The notes under the pieces were generated by a model. That model had not been told where the DNA came from. It worked only from the letters and a program-made list of their open reading frames with translations, and ran no database searches. The translations under genes and the position numbers were made by a program. A stretch of DNA of 64,000 bases from Firmicutes bacterium UBA4795 (GTDB taxonomy: Bacteria; Bacillota; Desulfotomaculia; Desulfotomaculales; Nap2-2B), in the NCBI GenBank assembly GCA_002402825.1, contig DHGP01000026.1, positions 1 through 64,000 on the forward strand. The letters run 5' to 3'. Below are positions 9,064 through 18,045 of the stretch, piece by piece. The number at the start of each line of letters is the position of its first letter. Position 1 is the stretch's first letter.

Positions 9064-9796
9064 CAGCTAAATCCCCTTTCCGCTGTTCTTCTGGCTTGAT
9101 CTTTAGAGCAGGCTTGCGTAAGCCTTGCAGTAATTTTGGTGAACGTCCTATGGTACTTGGTCCGCCTTGGAGTCGTTCCCGCACTTCGCCTACTATTTCG
9201 GCTAAAAAAACAGCTAGAATACCGGCCAGGATTACCGCGTCAAAGACGCCTGCTCCCCCAATGTTTACGCGCCCTGCCGGTGCACCACGCCATACCAGCC
9301 ACCCGTAGTAACCAAGGTCCATTAAAATCACCCCTAAAGTGGCCCCTACAAAAGCGGCGCGCCGGGAGCGGCCAAATAAATATGCGGTTATGCCGGCTAC
9401 TAAAGGAAAGAGCCATAAAGAACTTAAAAAAACCCACCTGCTTCCGGGTTCAGCGGCCGCGCCCCGCATTAAAAAAGAATTTACCCCGTAAATGGCTAGG
9501 GCAGTAATTACGGCCGTACCAATGGCCCGCAGTTTTTCCCGTTGCGTACCGGCTCTTGCCAGAAGGTAAACAGCCAGGCCGGCTGGTATCAGGGCACCTC
9601 CTACATTAACCGAAACGTGATACGGTTTATAGGCCAGGGGGATGTTAATAAAACTGCCCCCAATTAGCGCAGCAATTAAAATTAAAGCCGCCCGGTCGGA
9701 CAAATACAATCGGTCTAAAGCCCGGTGAGCAAAACCCAAATAAATAAGGATAGATACAATAAGTAAAGCAATTAGCCCTAAAGGAAAATAAATCAT
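9056..9796 (-). CDS. DUF1614 multi-pass membrane protein
   Basis: The 246-residue protein has about seven hydrophobic segments (for example LGLIALLIVSILIYLGF at the N-terminus and VILAGILAVFLAEIVG near 190) and a charged C-terminal tail. It matches my recollection of the DUF1614 family, often found in Clostridia. Overlap with spoIIP suggests a sporulation or envelope role, but no function is established. Confidence 0.75.
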   Translation of the reverse strand: MIYFPLGLIALLIVSILIYLGFAHRALDRLYLSDRAALILIAALIGGSFINIPLAYKPYHVSVNVGGALIPAGLAVYLLARAGTQREKLRAIGTAVITALAIYGVNSFLMRGAAAEPGSRWVFLSSLWLFPLVAGITAYLFGRSRRAAFVGATLGVILMDLGYYGWLVWRGAPAGRVNIGGAGVFDAVILAGILAVFLAEIVGEVRERLQGGPSTIGRSPKLLQGLRKPALKIKPEEQRKGDLADE

Positions 9797-9896
9797 TTTT
9801 AACCTCCCATATTTAATGTTTTTTACCCGCAGTTTTTGCTCGTTGTTTAGTTTTATCTTTGCTTTACTTAGCCTATCCCCGGTTGGGTAAAATATA

Positions 9897-9928
9897 CAAA
9901 AAAAGCGGTCTTTTTACCGCTTTTTTTA
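9897..9928 (-). terminator. Terminator after ispH-rpsA (bidirectional shape)
   Basis: AAAAGCGGT and ACCGCTTTT arms enclose a CTTTTT loop and are flanked by A and T runs, so the hairpin can terminate on either strand. It lies downstream of the ispH-rpsA stop at 10024. Confidence 0.8.
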
Positions 9929-10023
9929 GAAAAAACAAACTTTATCTTTTAGGAGTTGTTCGCTTTAAAACAACGCCACTTCCTTGCTACAATGAGCTGC
10001 TTCAGTGAATATTTACTGTTTTT

Positions 10024-12207
10024 CTATTTTAGTTCCTTAGCCTCCTTTATTTCTGCCTTTCCTTCATTTTCTTCAAACATGTCGCCCACCATATCGCCAA
10101 TGGTTACCCTATGGCTGTCTTCTGTATTTTGGGGTGTAAACTGTGGCTCATCAGCCTTCTGACGGCCTCGATTTTTTGGTTCTTGATTGGCTTCTCGTAA
10201 AGAAAGACGCATCCTTTTTTCCGCAGGATTTACACTTAATACCTTTACGTTTATCTCGTCACCACTTTGGACAATTTCATCAGGGCTTACGATATGGTAG
10301 TTGGCCAAGTGAGAAATGTGAACCAGTCCTTCCACGCCAGGTTCTAACTGCACAAATGCCCCAAAAGGAGCTAACCGGGTTACTTTTGCTTTTACGATGC
10401 CGTCTACCGGGTATTTTTCGGTTATATTGTCCCAGGGATTAGGTGTAAGCTGCTTTAAGCTTAAAGAAATTTTTCCGTTTTCTTTATCTACCCGTAAAAC
10501 AACCACTTCTATTTCTTCGTCAATATTAAGCAGTTCAGAAGGGTGACTTACCCGGTACCAGGCCAGTTCAGAAATATGCAACAGTCCATCTGCCCCGCCT
10601 AAATCAATAAAGGCGCCAAAATTTGTTAAACGACGTACGATACCCTTAACCCTTTGCCCCTCCTCTAGAGCAGCAAATAATTCCTGACGTTTGGCGGCCG
10701 TTTCTTCTTCTAAGACACTTTTACGGGAAAGAATAACTTTTCGCTGGCTCCGGTTCAATTCAATAATTTTAGCTTTAATGGTGGTTTCTAAATATTTGTT
10801 TAAATCTTCCGCGTAGCCTTGTTCTACCAATGAGGCCGGCAAGAAGCCCCTTATTCCTATGTCAACCAAGAGACCGCCTTTAACTACCTCCCGCACAACC
10901 CCCTCTACACACTCGCCGTTATGGCATAGTTTCTCCAAAGTAGCCCAAGCTTTTTCTGTATCTGCTTTTTCTTTGGATAAAATTAATTTACCTTCGCTGT
11001 CTTCGGTTTTAATAATCATTACGTCTATTTTGTCTCCTACCTGAACCACTTCATGGGGAGAAACTACGTTAGGAAAGGAAGAAAGTTCCCGTAAAGGAAT
11101 AACCCCTTCTGATTTGGCTCCAATATCCACCATTACTTCATTAGTTCCCACCTGAACTACGGTACCGGAAACAATTTCTCCCTGAATCAGTGGCTTTAAG
11201 GCTGCGTTTTCTTTCAAACTCATTCTAAAACCCGATTCTTTTTCCACCAATTCTGCGTTTTTATCTGCCGTTTCAAAAATGGCTTGGTTTTCAGCCAAGA
11301 CTTCATTTTCAATCAGGACTTCATTTTCTCCTAAGCTTTCGTTTAATTTTCCCTCGTTTATTTCCGCTAATTCTTTCATCTTATTTTTAACCTCCTCTAA
11401 AATCCAGTGCGGCGTAGATGCACCCGCCGTTAAACCGGCTGTATTTATATTTTTAAACCATAACCTTTTTAATTCCTGGGCAGTTTCTACCTGATAGGTT
11501 GGCGTTCCTGTACTTTGGCATAAATGAAGCAACTCTTTAGTGTTAGCACTATTTTTTCCTCCCACCACAATCATAATACCAACTTTCCGGGCCAACTCAG
11601 AAGCTGCCTGTTGTCTTAAGCGAGTGGCGTTGCAAATGGTATTATTAATTTCCAGTTGGGTACCTGCCTTTTGCTTTAAGAGACTTACCACGGTCTGAAA
11701 ATTAGCCAAGGATTGGGTGGTTTGAGCCAAGACAGCTATTTTTGTAAAATCAGGTAGATTTTCAACTTCTTCTGGCCTTTCCACCACAAAAGCCTGCCCA
11801 TTTGTCCAATCCACCAGCCCTTTTACCTCCGGATGTTCTTTACTGCCTATAATCACCACCTGCATCCCTTTAAGAGCGTATTCACTGACAAGCTGCTGGG
11901 TTTTACGCACGTATGGACAGGTAGCATCCACTACCATTAGTCTATATTGTTCCGCTTTTTTTAAAATTTGCGGCCCTACCCCGTGTGACCGGATAATTAG
12001 CGTTCCGTTGTCTTCTGCCTGTTCCAAAAAATCAATTTTTTTAATTCCTAACTGGGTTAGTTTCTCAACTACCTGATCATTGTGGATCAAAGGACCCAGG
12101 GTATAAATAGGTCCTGCCCGTTTTTTAATGGTTTCTTGGGCTATTTCAATTGCCCTTTTAACGCCAAAACAAAAACCGGCCCACCTGGCTAAACGAATCT
12201 CCACCAT
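10024..12207 (-). CDS. ispH: 4-hydroxy-3-methylbut-2-enyl diphosphate reductase fused to ribosomal protein S1
   Basis: The 727-residue protein is a fusion. Residues 1 to about 282 are IspH, the last MEP-pathway enzyme, with its three cluster cysteines in AGFCFGVKRA, DATCPYV and NTICNATRLRQ. After an acidic linker come four S1 RNA-binding repeats, each with GxVxxVxxxGxxVxxG-type sequence, matching RpsA. This fusion is known in Clostridia. It follows plsC and cmk and ends at a strong terminator. No separate rpsA is in the window. Confidence 0.95.
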   Translation of the reverse strand: MVEIRLARWAGFCFGVKRAIEIAQETIKKRAGPIYTLGPLIHNDQVVEKLTQLGIKKIDFLEQAEDNGTLIIRSHGVGPQILKKAEQYRLMVVDATCPYVRKTQQLVSEYALKGMQVVIIGSKEHPEVKGLVDWTNGQAFVVERPEEVENLPDFTKIAVLAQTTQSLANFQTVVSLLKQKAGTQLEINNTICNATRLRQQAASELARKVGIMIVVGGKNSANTKELLHLCQSTGTPTYQVETAQELKRLWFKNINTAGLTAGASTPHWILEEVKNKMKELAEINEGKLNESLGENEVLIENEVLAENQAIFETADKNAELVEKESGFRMSLKENAALKPLIQGEIVSGTVVQVGTNEVMVDIGAKSEGVIPLRELSSFPNVVSPHEVVQVGDKIDVMIIKTEDSEGKLILSKEKADTEKAWATLEKLCHNGECVEGVVREVVKGGLLVDIGIRGFLPASLVEQGYAEDLNKYLETTIKAKIIELNRSQRKVILSRKSVLEEETAAKRQELFAALEEGQRVKGIVRRLTNFGAFIDLGGADGLLHISELAWYRVSHPSELLNIDEEIEVVVLRVDKENGKISLSLKQLTPNPWDNITEKYPVDGIVKAKVTRLAPFGAFVQLEPGVEGLVHISHLANYHIVSPDEIVQSGDEINVKVLSVNPAEKRMRLSLREANQEPKNRGRQKADEPQFTPQNTEDSHRVTIGDMVGDMFEENEGKAEIKEAKELK

Positions 12208-12255
12208 TCATCACCTTTAACATACAATTAATACGGTTAATACGGTCAGGTATTG

Positions 12256-12918
12256 TTACTCATTGATTAATCTTTCAATCTCCTCCATTATTTTTTTGCT
12301 GATTTTTTGATATTCCTCTTCCTTAACTTTATTTCCGGCTAAACTGGAAATGTTTAATGGCCGGCCAATTTTAACCCGCACCTTGCTTCTTATGCCGCGG
12401 GTACCAATTAAAGCTACGGGTAATATAGGTACCTTTGTTTTTAAAGCTAATACAACGGCTCCTACGTGAGGAGGAAGCGGATTGTTGGTACGGCTGCGAG
12501 TTCCTTCCGGAAAAATACCAATTATTCGCTGGCTGCGAAGCAGGTTTAATGCACACTTGATAGATTGCCGGTTAAATCCCCTTCGCTGGACCGGAAAAGC
12601 TCCTAACCGAGCAATCAATGGACCTAAAAGCGGAATTTTAAATAACTCCGCTTTAGCCATAAAATGAACCTGCCGGTCTAAAGCACTTCCAACTACTACT
12701 GGGTCCCAGTAACTAACGTGATTACATACTACTATCAGCCCTCCGGTTGAAGGAAAATTTTCCTTTCCTGAAACGTTCCAACGACGAAAAAATAAAAGGA
12801 TTAGGCGACATACCACCCGGGCAAACCGGTAAAATTGTTGATCTTTGGGTGGCAATTCTTTTGCGGCTAACTCTGGGTAGTTAATAGGTAATGAACTACC
12901 CGAAGCTATGTTTACCAT
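12256..12918 (-). CDS. plsC: 1-acyl-sn-glycerol-3-phosphate acyltransferase
   Basis: The protein has the acyltransferase motifs in order: NHVSYWD (H-x4-D catalytic pair), FPVQRRGFNR, and FPEGTRSR, which binds glycerol phosphate. It adds the second acyl chain in phosphatidic acid synthesis at the membrane. I chose ATG at 12918 because AGAAGG lies 9 nt upstream; an ATG at 12939 is in frame. The gene overlaps the cmk 3' end, so the two are translationally coupled in the supraoperon. Confidence 0.92.
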   Translation of the reverse strand: MVNIASGSSLPINYPELAAKELPPKDQQFYRFARVVCRLILLFFRRWNVSGKENFPSTGGLIVVCNHVSYWDPVVVGSALDRQVHFMAKAELFKIPLLGPLIARLGAFPVQRRGFNRQSIKCALNLLRSQRIIGIFPEGTRSRTNNPLPPHVGAVVLALKTKVPILPVALIGTRGIRSKVRVKIGRPLNISSLAGNKVKEEEYQKISKKIMEEIERLINE

Positions 12919-13612
12919 ACGATTTAACCTTCTTGACAATTAACTCTACCACCTGTTCAATGCTTAAAGAGGAACTGTCTATAACTTGTGCGTCTTGGGC
13001 CGGGACCAATGGGGCCGTAATGCGTGAACTGTCCAGATAATCCCTGGTTGCTATTTCCTGGTTTAACTGTTCTAAATCTACATAAACATTTTCTTTGGCT
13101 AACTGCATTTGTCGGCGCCTGGCTCGTGTGAACTGGTTGGCGGTAAGAAAAATCTTTACTTCAGCGTTTGGAAGCACGACTGTGCCTATATCGCGACCCT
13201 CCATAACTACTCTTCCTTGTTTTGCCATTTGGCGCTGCTGGAATACCATATATTCCCTTACTTTAGGCAGGCGCGCGGTGTATGACACATACCGGGATAC
13301 TTCTGGTTGGCGAATTTTGTCTGTAACGTCTTCCCCTTTTACGAAAATACGCAAAAAATTATTTTGATCAGGACCTAAGGTAATTTTACTTTCCTGGGCT
13401 AGCTTAATCATCTTTTGTTCGTCGTTTAAATTAACTCTGCTTTTTAAAGCTTCCAGGGTCAAAGCCCGGTACATTGCTCCGGTATCTATGTATAAAAACC
13501 CCAGTTCTTTTGCCACTAGCCTAGCTATGGTGCTTTTACCCGCCCCTGAGGGCCCGTCAATAGCAACGCAAATTTTTGCCTCTTGCATATTACAATTATT
13601 ACAATTCGACAT
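12896..13612 (-). CDS. cmk: Cytidylate kinase
   Basis: The 238-residue protein phosphorylates CMP and dCMP. It has the P-loop VAIDGPSGAGKST, the DTGAMYRALTLEAL motif that binds CMP, and GRDIGTVV. An ATG eight codons downstream is also possible because the first residues (SNCNNCN) are not conserved in the family. The aroA-cmk-plsC-ispH/rpsA order is common in Clostridia. Confidence 0.96.
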   Translation of the reverse strand: MSNCNNCNMQEAKICVAIDGPSGAGKSTIARLVAKELGFLYIDTGAMYRALTLEALKSRVNLNDEQKMIKLAQESKITLGPDQNNFLRIFVKGEDVTDKIRQPEVSRYVSYTARLPKVREYMVFQQRQMAKQGRVVMEGRDIGTVVLPNAEVKIFLTANQFTRARRRQMQLAKENVYVDLEQLNQEIATRDYLDSSRITAPLVPAQDAQVIDSSSLSIEQVVELIVKKVKSYGKHSFG

Positions 13613-13630
13613 TATTATAAAATTTCCTTT

Positions 13631-14929
13631 TTAAGAGGGAACTCTTAACGTGTTTAATACCTGCTCAAAATCAGGAAAAGAAGTTGCTATGCACTTTGTA
13701 TCCTTAATTAAAGTTTGACCTTGGGCTGCAAGGCCGGCAACAGCCATAGCCATAGCAATACGATGATCCTTATGGCTAAAGCATTCTGCTCCTTGCAGGG
13801 TGCCTCTTCCGCCTCCCTGGATAATTAGACCGTCTGCCAGTTCAGTTATCTTCACCCCAAACTTTCTTAGTTCTTCAGCTACTGTAGCTAAACGATTGCT
13901 TTCTTTTACTTTTAATTCCGCGGCGTCACGGATTATTGTCTCTCCCTGGGCGTTGGCGGCGGCAACAGCTAAAATTGGGATTTCGTCAATCAGACGGGGA
14001 ATTAGTTTTCCTTCTATGGACACTCCTTTTAAGGAAGCCGCTTTAACCCGAAGGTCGGCAAATGGTTCGTTATTTAATTCCTGCTGGTTAAAAATAACAA
14101 TGTCTGCCCCCATTTTCTTAAGTACTTCTATGATTCCCGTCCGCGTTGGGTTTATTCCTACTTTAGTCAGGGTTATATCTGCTTCGGGAACAATAGCGCC
14201 GGCCACCAAGAAAAAGGCAGCTGCCGAAATGTCGCCCGGTACATATATTTTTTTAGCGGTGAGAGGTCGTCCCCCTTCAACCTGGATTGTATTATTGGCC
14301 AGAGAAAGCTTAGCCTTAAAAAATTTTAACATTCTTTCGGTATGGTCACGGGTGGGAATTGGTTCGGTAACCAAAGTTTTTCCGGCCGCAAATAGCCCGG
14401 CTAATAAAATTGCTGATTTAACCTGCGCGCTGGCTACAGGCAAGGTATAATGGATGCCTTTGAGCTTTCCTCCTCTTATGGCCAAAGGAGGATAATTACC
14501 ATCCTGGCGGCCCCAAATTTCTGCCCCCATTTGGGTTAAAGGCTTAACCACCCGTCCCATTGGACGCCGGCAAAGAGAGGCGTCTCCGGTAAGAGTACTA
14601 AAAAAAGGCTGTCCAGCTAAAATGCCTGATAAAAGGCGGATTGTTGTTCCCGAGTTGCCCGCGTCTAAAACTTCAAAAGGTTCAGTCAAGCCGGAAAGCC
14701 CTTGTCCGTGGACATACATTTTATCTTTAGCTACTGTGGTAAATTTAACCCCTAAAGCATTAAGACATCTAACGGTGGCTAAACAATCTTCACTGGGCAG
14801 GAAATTTTCGAGGCAGGTGTCTCCATGAGCTAAAGCACCTAGCATTACCGCCCGGTGGGAAATAGACTTATCCCCGGGTACCCTAATTGTACCAGATAAA
14901 GTTTTAGCTGGGGTTATTTTTAAGTCCAC
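13631..14929 (-). CDS. aroA: 3-phosphoshikimate 1-carboxyvinyltransferase (EPSP synthase)
   Basis: With GTG at 14929 the protein has 432 residues, the family norm, starting VDLKITPAKTLSGTIRVPGD. It contains PGDKSISHRAVML, LDAGNSGTTIRLLSG and the C-terminal DHRIAMAMA. It joins shikimate-3-phosphate with phosphoenolpyruvate. GGGGGAG lies 11 nt before this start. The frame stays open upstream to 15040, but that stretch is interspersed-repeat sequence and would add about 37 unconserved residues. Confidence 0.95.
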   Translation of the reverse strand: MDLKITPAKTLSGTIRVPGDKSISHRAVMLGALAHGDTCLENFLPSEDCLATVRCLNALGVKFTTVAKDKMYVHGQGLSGLTEPFEVLDAGNSGTTIRLLSGILAGQPFFSTLTGDASLCRRPMGRVVKPLTQMGAEIWGRQDGNYPPLAIRGGKLKGIHYTLPVASAQVKSAILLAGLFAAGKTLVTEPIPTRDHTERMLKFFKAKLSLANNTIQVEGGRPLTAKKIYVPGDISAAAFFLVAGAIVPEADITLTKVGINPTRTGIIEVLKKMGADIVIFNQQELNNEPFADLRVKAASLKGVSIEGKLIPRLIDEIPILAVAAANAQGETIIRDAAELKVKESNRLATVAEELRKFGVKITELADGLIIQGGGRGTLQGAECFSHKDHRIAMAMAVAGLAAQGQTLIKDTKCIATSFPDFEQVLNTLRVPS

Positions 14930-14994
14930 TGCGCTACTGTCTCCCCCTGTTTTTACTCTTGTCAACCACAGGTTGGAGGGAAGGTAGGCTTGTA

Positions 14995-15044
14995 GGGTAA
15001 GCATCCTGCCTGCCCGAAGCCTGCCCTTCGCCTGTGCCACTCTG
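14995..15044. repeat. GCAGGC-type interspersed repeat between tyrA and aroA
   Basis: CTGCCTGCCCGAAGCCTGCCC lies in the tyrA-aroA spacer. It belongs with the GCAGGC-rich palindromes at 17925-17966 and 32879-32897. It keeps the aroA frame open but is probably not coding. Confidence 0.5.
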
Positions 15045-15059
15045 GTTGACCTACCGAAT

Positions 15060-15908
15060 TTAGATGCCTAAACGTATTTTCCTGGCTTGTTCTAAAAAAT
15101 TAAATATGGCCTGTCCATTTCCGTTGGCTATAGCTTCTTCAAAAAGGCCCAATTGGTGACGGAAAAAATTTGCCATGGTTAAAACCATTTCCTGATTAGA
15201 AAGAAAGATATCACGCCACATTTCCGGGCTGCCGGCAGCAATGCGGGTAGTATCCTTAAAGCCTCCAGCGGCTAATGATAAAAATTGTTCTTTATCTGGA
15301 AAAGCGAGCAGGGTGTTTACCAAAGAGGCCGCTACTAAATGAGGCAGGTGACTGATGGCGGCCATTACGCAATCATGTTTCTCCGGAGTCATTTCAACAG
15401 CCCGGGCGCCTAAGTTTTTGGCTAAGGTTTTTAGCTTAGCCAAGGCGGTAAAGGAAGTTTTTTTGGTAGGGGTAAAGATATAAAGGGCCTTATCAAAAAG
15501 ACAGTCACTCGCAGCCGTAATCCCTCCTTGTTCCGAACCGGCCATAGGATGGCCTCCAATAAAAAAAATGTCCGCCGGTAATATATTTTCTGCCTGCCGG
15601 ACCACCTCGGCCTTGGTGCTGCCTGCATCGGTAATTATTGTGCCCGAAGATAAATAGGGTAGAATTTCTTTTAAAGTAGGAATTATAGCCTTTACTGGGG
15701 TAGATAAAAATACCAGCTCTGCGTTTAATACGGCCTCAGCCGCAGTATTGTACCCTTGGTGCAATGCACCTCGTTTTACAGCCAGGTGTATGTTTTCCAG
15801 ATTTCGCCCTGCTCCAACTACTACCTCGGCTAAAGAAAATTTGCGTAAGGTTAAACCTAAAGAACCACCAATAAGACCAACGCCAATAATTGCTACCCGT
15901 CGAAACAT
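15060..15908 (-). CDS. tyrA: Prephenate dehydrogenase
   Basis: The 282-residue protein has the NAD-binding loop VAIIGVGLIGGSLGLTL, the conserved FIGGHPMAGSEQGG and the helical C-terminal domain with HLPHLVAASLVN. It oxidises prephenate to 4-hydroxyphenylpyruvate for tyrosine. No ACT domain is present, so feedback control is not through that module. It lies between aroF and aroA in the aromatic supraoperon. Confidence 0.95.
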   Translation of the reverse strand: MFRRVAIIGVGLIGGSLGLTLRKFSLAEVVVGAGRNLENIHLAVKRGALHQGYNTAAEAVLNAELVFLSTPVKAIIPTLKEILPYLSSGTIITDAGSTKAEVVRQAENILPADIFFIGGHPMAGSEQGGITAASDCLFDKALYIFTPTKKTSFTALAKLKTLAKNLGARAVEMTPEKHDCVMAAISHLPHLVAASLVNTLLAFPDKEQFLSLAAGGFKDTTRIAAGSPEMWRDIFLSNQEMVLTMANFFRHQLGLFEEAIANGNGQAIFNFLEQARKIRLGI

Positions 15909-15923
15909 TTACCCACTTCTCCT

Positions 15924-15949
15924 GTAGGGGTGTTAAATTTAACACTCCT
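15924..15949. repeat. GTGTTAAATTTAACAC palindromic repeat
   Basis: GTAGGGGTGTTAAATTTAAC and its inverted completion ACTCC lie in the 67-bp aroF-tyrA spacer, in the transcribed supraoperon. Confidence 0.7.
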
Positions 15950-15975
15950 TGAGCTTCGCAAGATTGCCCTACATT

Positions 15976-16992
15976 TTATAATTCACGCTGTATTGCCCTG
16001 GCTATCTGACGCAATTCTTCCATCATCATAATAAAGGTTTTGGGTTTAAGGGATTGAGGACCATCACATAATGCCTCTTCTGGCTTAGGATGAACTTCGA
16101 CTAACAGACCGTCGGCTCCAGCTGCCAGCGCGGCGCGTGACATGGCCGGGACAAAACGCCACTTACCAATTCCATGACTGGGGTCAACTACTACCGGCAG
16201 GTGGCTTAAATATTTTACCACCGGCACGGCCGTAAGGTCTAAAGTGTTACGGGTATAAGTTTCAAAACTGCGGATGCCGCGTTCACATAAGATTACACGC
16301 GGATTACCACCTGCCACAATGTATTCAGCAGCCAGCAACCATTCTTCAATTGTCGCTGAAAACCCTCGTTTTAAAAGAACCGGTTTGTTTGTCTGGGCCA
16401 CTTCCTTTAACAGGATAAAGTTTTGCATATTCCGGGCTCCAATTTGTAAAATATCGGCGTATTCAACCACTAAAGGCAACGAGCGAACATCCATTACTTC
16501 AGTGATAATACGCAGGCCCGTGATTTCGCGTGCTTCAGCCAGGAATTTTAAACCTTCTTCTTCCAGACCTTGAAAAACATATGGTGAAGTTCGGGGTTTA
16601 AAAGCTCCTCCTCGTAAGACAGTTGCTCCTGCTTCTTTTACCGCGAAAGCCGCTTCTAGCAACTGCTCCCGGCTTTCTACGGCACAGGGACCAGCCATAA
16701 CATGGATTTTTTTAGTCCCAATGGCCAAATTATCAACTTGAACTATCGTATCTTCAGGTTTAAAAGTGCGGCTGGTTAACTTATAAGGTTCTAAGATGGG
16801 CAATACTCTTTCCACGCCTGGAATTACCTCTAAACTTATTTTATCCGCTAAGATCCTTTCGTCACCAATAACGCCAATGATTGTACGTTCTGTGCCTCGT
16901 GACAGGTGGGTTTGAAAACCGGCTTCCTGTAGTTTGGTGATAACGGCCGTTATTTGTTCTTCTTGAACATTATGTTTCATTACAATAATCAT
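15976..16992 (-). CDS. aroF: 3-deoxy-7-phosphoheptulonate synthase (DAHP synthase, type I beta)
   Basis: The protein has an N-terminal ferredoxin-like regulatory domain ([16 protein letters not shown]) and a TIM-barrel catalytic domain with [26 protein letters not shown] and [10 protein letters not shown]. It condenses phosphoenolpyruvate and erythrose-4-phosphate, the first shikimate-pathway step. ATG at 16992 fits the family; a GTG at 17010 would add six residues encoded by a palindrome. It follows trpA in the supraoperon. Confidence 0.95.
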   Translation of the reverse strand: MIIVMKHNVQEEQITAVITKLQEAGFQTHLSRGTERTIIGVIGDERILADKISLEVIPGVERVLPILEPYKLTSRTFKPEDTIVQVDNLAIGTKKIHVMAGPCAVESREQLLEAAFAVKEAGATVLRGGAFKPRTSPYVFQGLEEEGLKFLAEAREITGLRIITEVMDVRSLPLVVEYADILQIGARNMQNFILLKEVAQTNKPVLLKRGFSATIEEWLLAAEYIVAGGNPRVILCERGIRSFETYTRNTLDLTAVPVVKYLSHLPVVVDPSHGIGKWRFVPAMSRAALAAGADGLLVEVHPKPEEALCDGPQSLKPKTFIMMMEELRQIARAIQREL

Positions 16993-17007
16993 TTTTTTGC
17001 TTAAGGG

Positions 17008-17027
17008 CACTCAAGATGCTTTGAGTG
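17008..17027. repeat. CACTCAA/TTGAGTG palindrome upstream of aroF
   Basis: The arms CACTCAA and TTGAGTG are separated by 6 nt in the trpA-aroF spacer. It could form a hairpin in the transcript. It is not followed by a T run, so it is not a normal terminator. Confidence 0.4.
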
Positions 17028-17076
17028 TCGCTTCTCTAAACCTCCATTTAAATTTATCTTATGTTAACATAGTTTT

Positions 17077-17940
17077 TTATGTTCGGCAACTTGTTTTTTT
17101 ATAATTTAAAAGGGCGGATTTAATATCTTGCGTCAATGAACCAATGGCTAAAGACATACCTTTAAAATCGTTATTTTTGGCAATAAGATTTACCACTGCA
17201 CTGCCTACGATTACTGCTTCGCAAAAAGGAGCTACTTGAGCCGCTTGATGCGGCCCGGCAATTCCAAACCCAATGGCTACAGGCAGGTTAATGCACTGGC
17301 GCACCCTGTCCGTGAAAGAAGCCAGGTCGGTAGTAATCTTATTCCTTACACCTGTTACTCCGGTAACCGAAACACAATAGACAAACCCCCGGGCATTTGC
17401 CCTAAAAGCGGTTAACCTTTCCAGGGGGGTAGTTGGAGCCACCAGCGGGATTAAAGCCAGGTTATACGCGTCGGCAGCCGTACGCAGTTCCTCTGCCTCC
17501 TCAAAAGGAAGATCGGGTACAATCAGCCCGTCTATTCCAGCCTTACCGCTATGGGCTACAAACCGTTTTAAACCATACTGCAATATCGGGTTATAATAAG
17601 TCATAAAAATCAGGGGTACGGGCGTTAAAAGGCGTTGCCGCATTTTACGCACTGCCGCTATAATTTCCGCTATTTTTATTTCTTTTTGCAAAGCAAAATT
17701 TGCCGCCTGCTGAATGACCGGACCATCGGCTATGGGGTCAGAAAAGGGAATTCCCAGTTCAATGAAGTCTGCGCCGTGTCCGGCCATTACTTCTACTAGT
17801 TTAATAGTAGTGTTCAAGTCGGGGTAACCGGCGGTTAAATAAGTAATCAATCCCTTTTCCTGTTGGGCGGTCAGCTCCTTAAACCGTTTAGTGATTCGGT
17901 TAGTGCTTAACTCTACTGCACGAGCAGGCTGGAAGCCCAT
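17077..17940 (-). CDS. trpA: Tryptophan synthase alpha chain
   Basis: The 287-residue protein cleaves indoleglycerol phosphate. It has the catalytic region ADFIELGIPFSDPIADGPVIQ and GLIVPDLPFEEAEEL. The first 12 residues (MGFQPARAVELS) are not conserved and are encoded by a GCAGGC-type repeat. No later ATG, GTG or TTG precedes the conserved part, so the repeat seems to supply the start codon, with AAAGG directly before it. It pairs with TrpB. Confidence 0.95.
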   Translation of the reverse strand: MGFQPARAVELSTNRITKRFKELTAQQEKGLITYLTAGYPDLNTTIKLVEVMAGHGADFIELGIPFSDPIADGPVIQQAANFALQKEIKIAEIIAAVRKMRQRLLTPVPLIFMTYYNPILQYGLKRFVAHSGKAGIDGLIVPDLPFEEAEELRTAADAYNLALIPLVAPTTPLERLTAFRANARGFVYCVSVTGVTGVRNKITTDLASFTDRVRQCINLPVAIGFGIAGPHQAAQVAPFCEAVIVGSAVVNLIAKNNDFKGMSLAIGSLTQDIKSALLNYKKTSCRT

Positions 17941-17966
17941 CCTTTGAGCAGGCTGAAAGCCTGCCC
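17925..17966. repeat. Tandem GCAGGCT/AGCCTGC palindromes at the trpA start
   Basis: Two imperfect copies, GAGCAGGCTGGAAGCC and GAGCAGGCTGAAAGCCTGCC, lie side by side and cover the trpA start codon. The copy at 17947-17966 is an almost perfect hairpin (GCAGGC-TGAAA-GCCTGC). Confidence 0.6.
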
Positions 17967-18001
17967 TACTACTGTCCTTTATTTTATCTTCCCTCCTCTG
18001 T

Positions 18002-18023
18002 TGGGGGTTAAATTTAACACCCT
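18002..18023. repeat. GTTAAATTTAACAC palindromic repeat
   Basis: GGGGGTTAAATTTAACACCC lies in the trpB-trpA spacer, a one-base-deleted copy of the TTAAATTTAA palindrome family. Confidence 0.65.
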
Positions 18024-18045
18024 TACTTTTTAAAATTTAAAATTT

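Noticed and set aside
14930..15040. Longer aroA start giving a 469-residue protein
   Set aside because: The extra residues are encoded by a repeat, are not family-like, and a GTG with a ribosome site fits the normal length.
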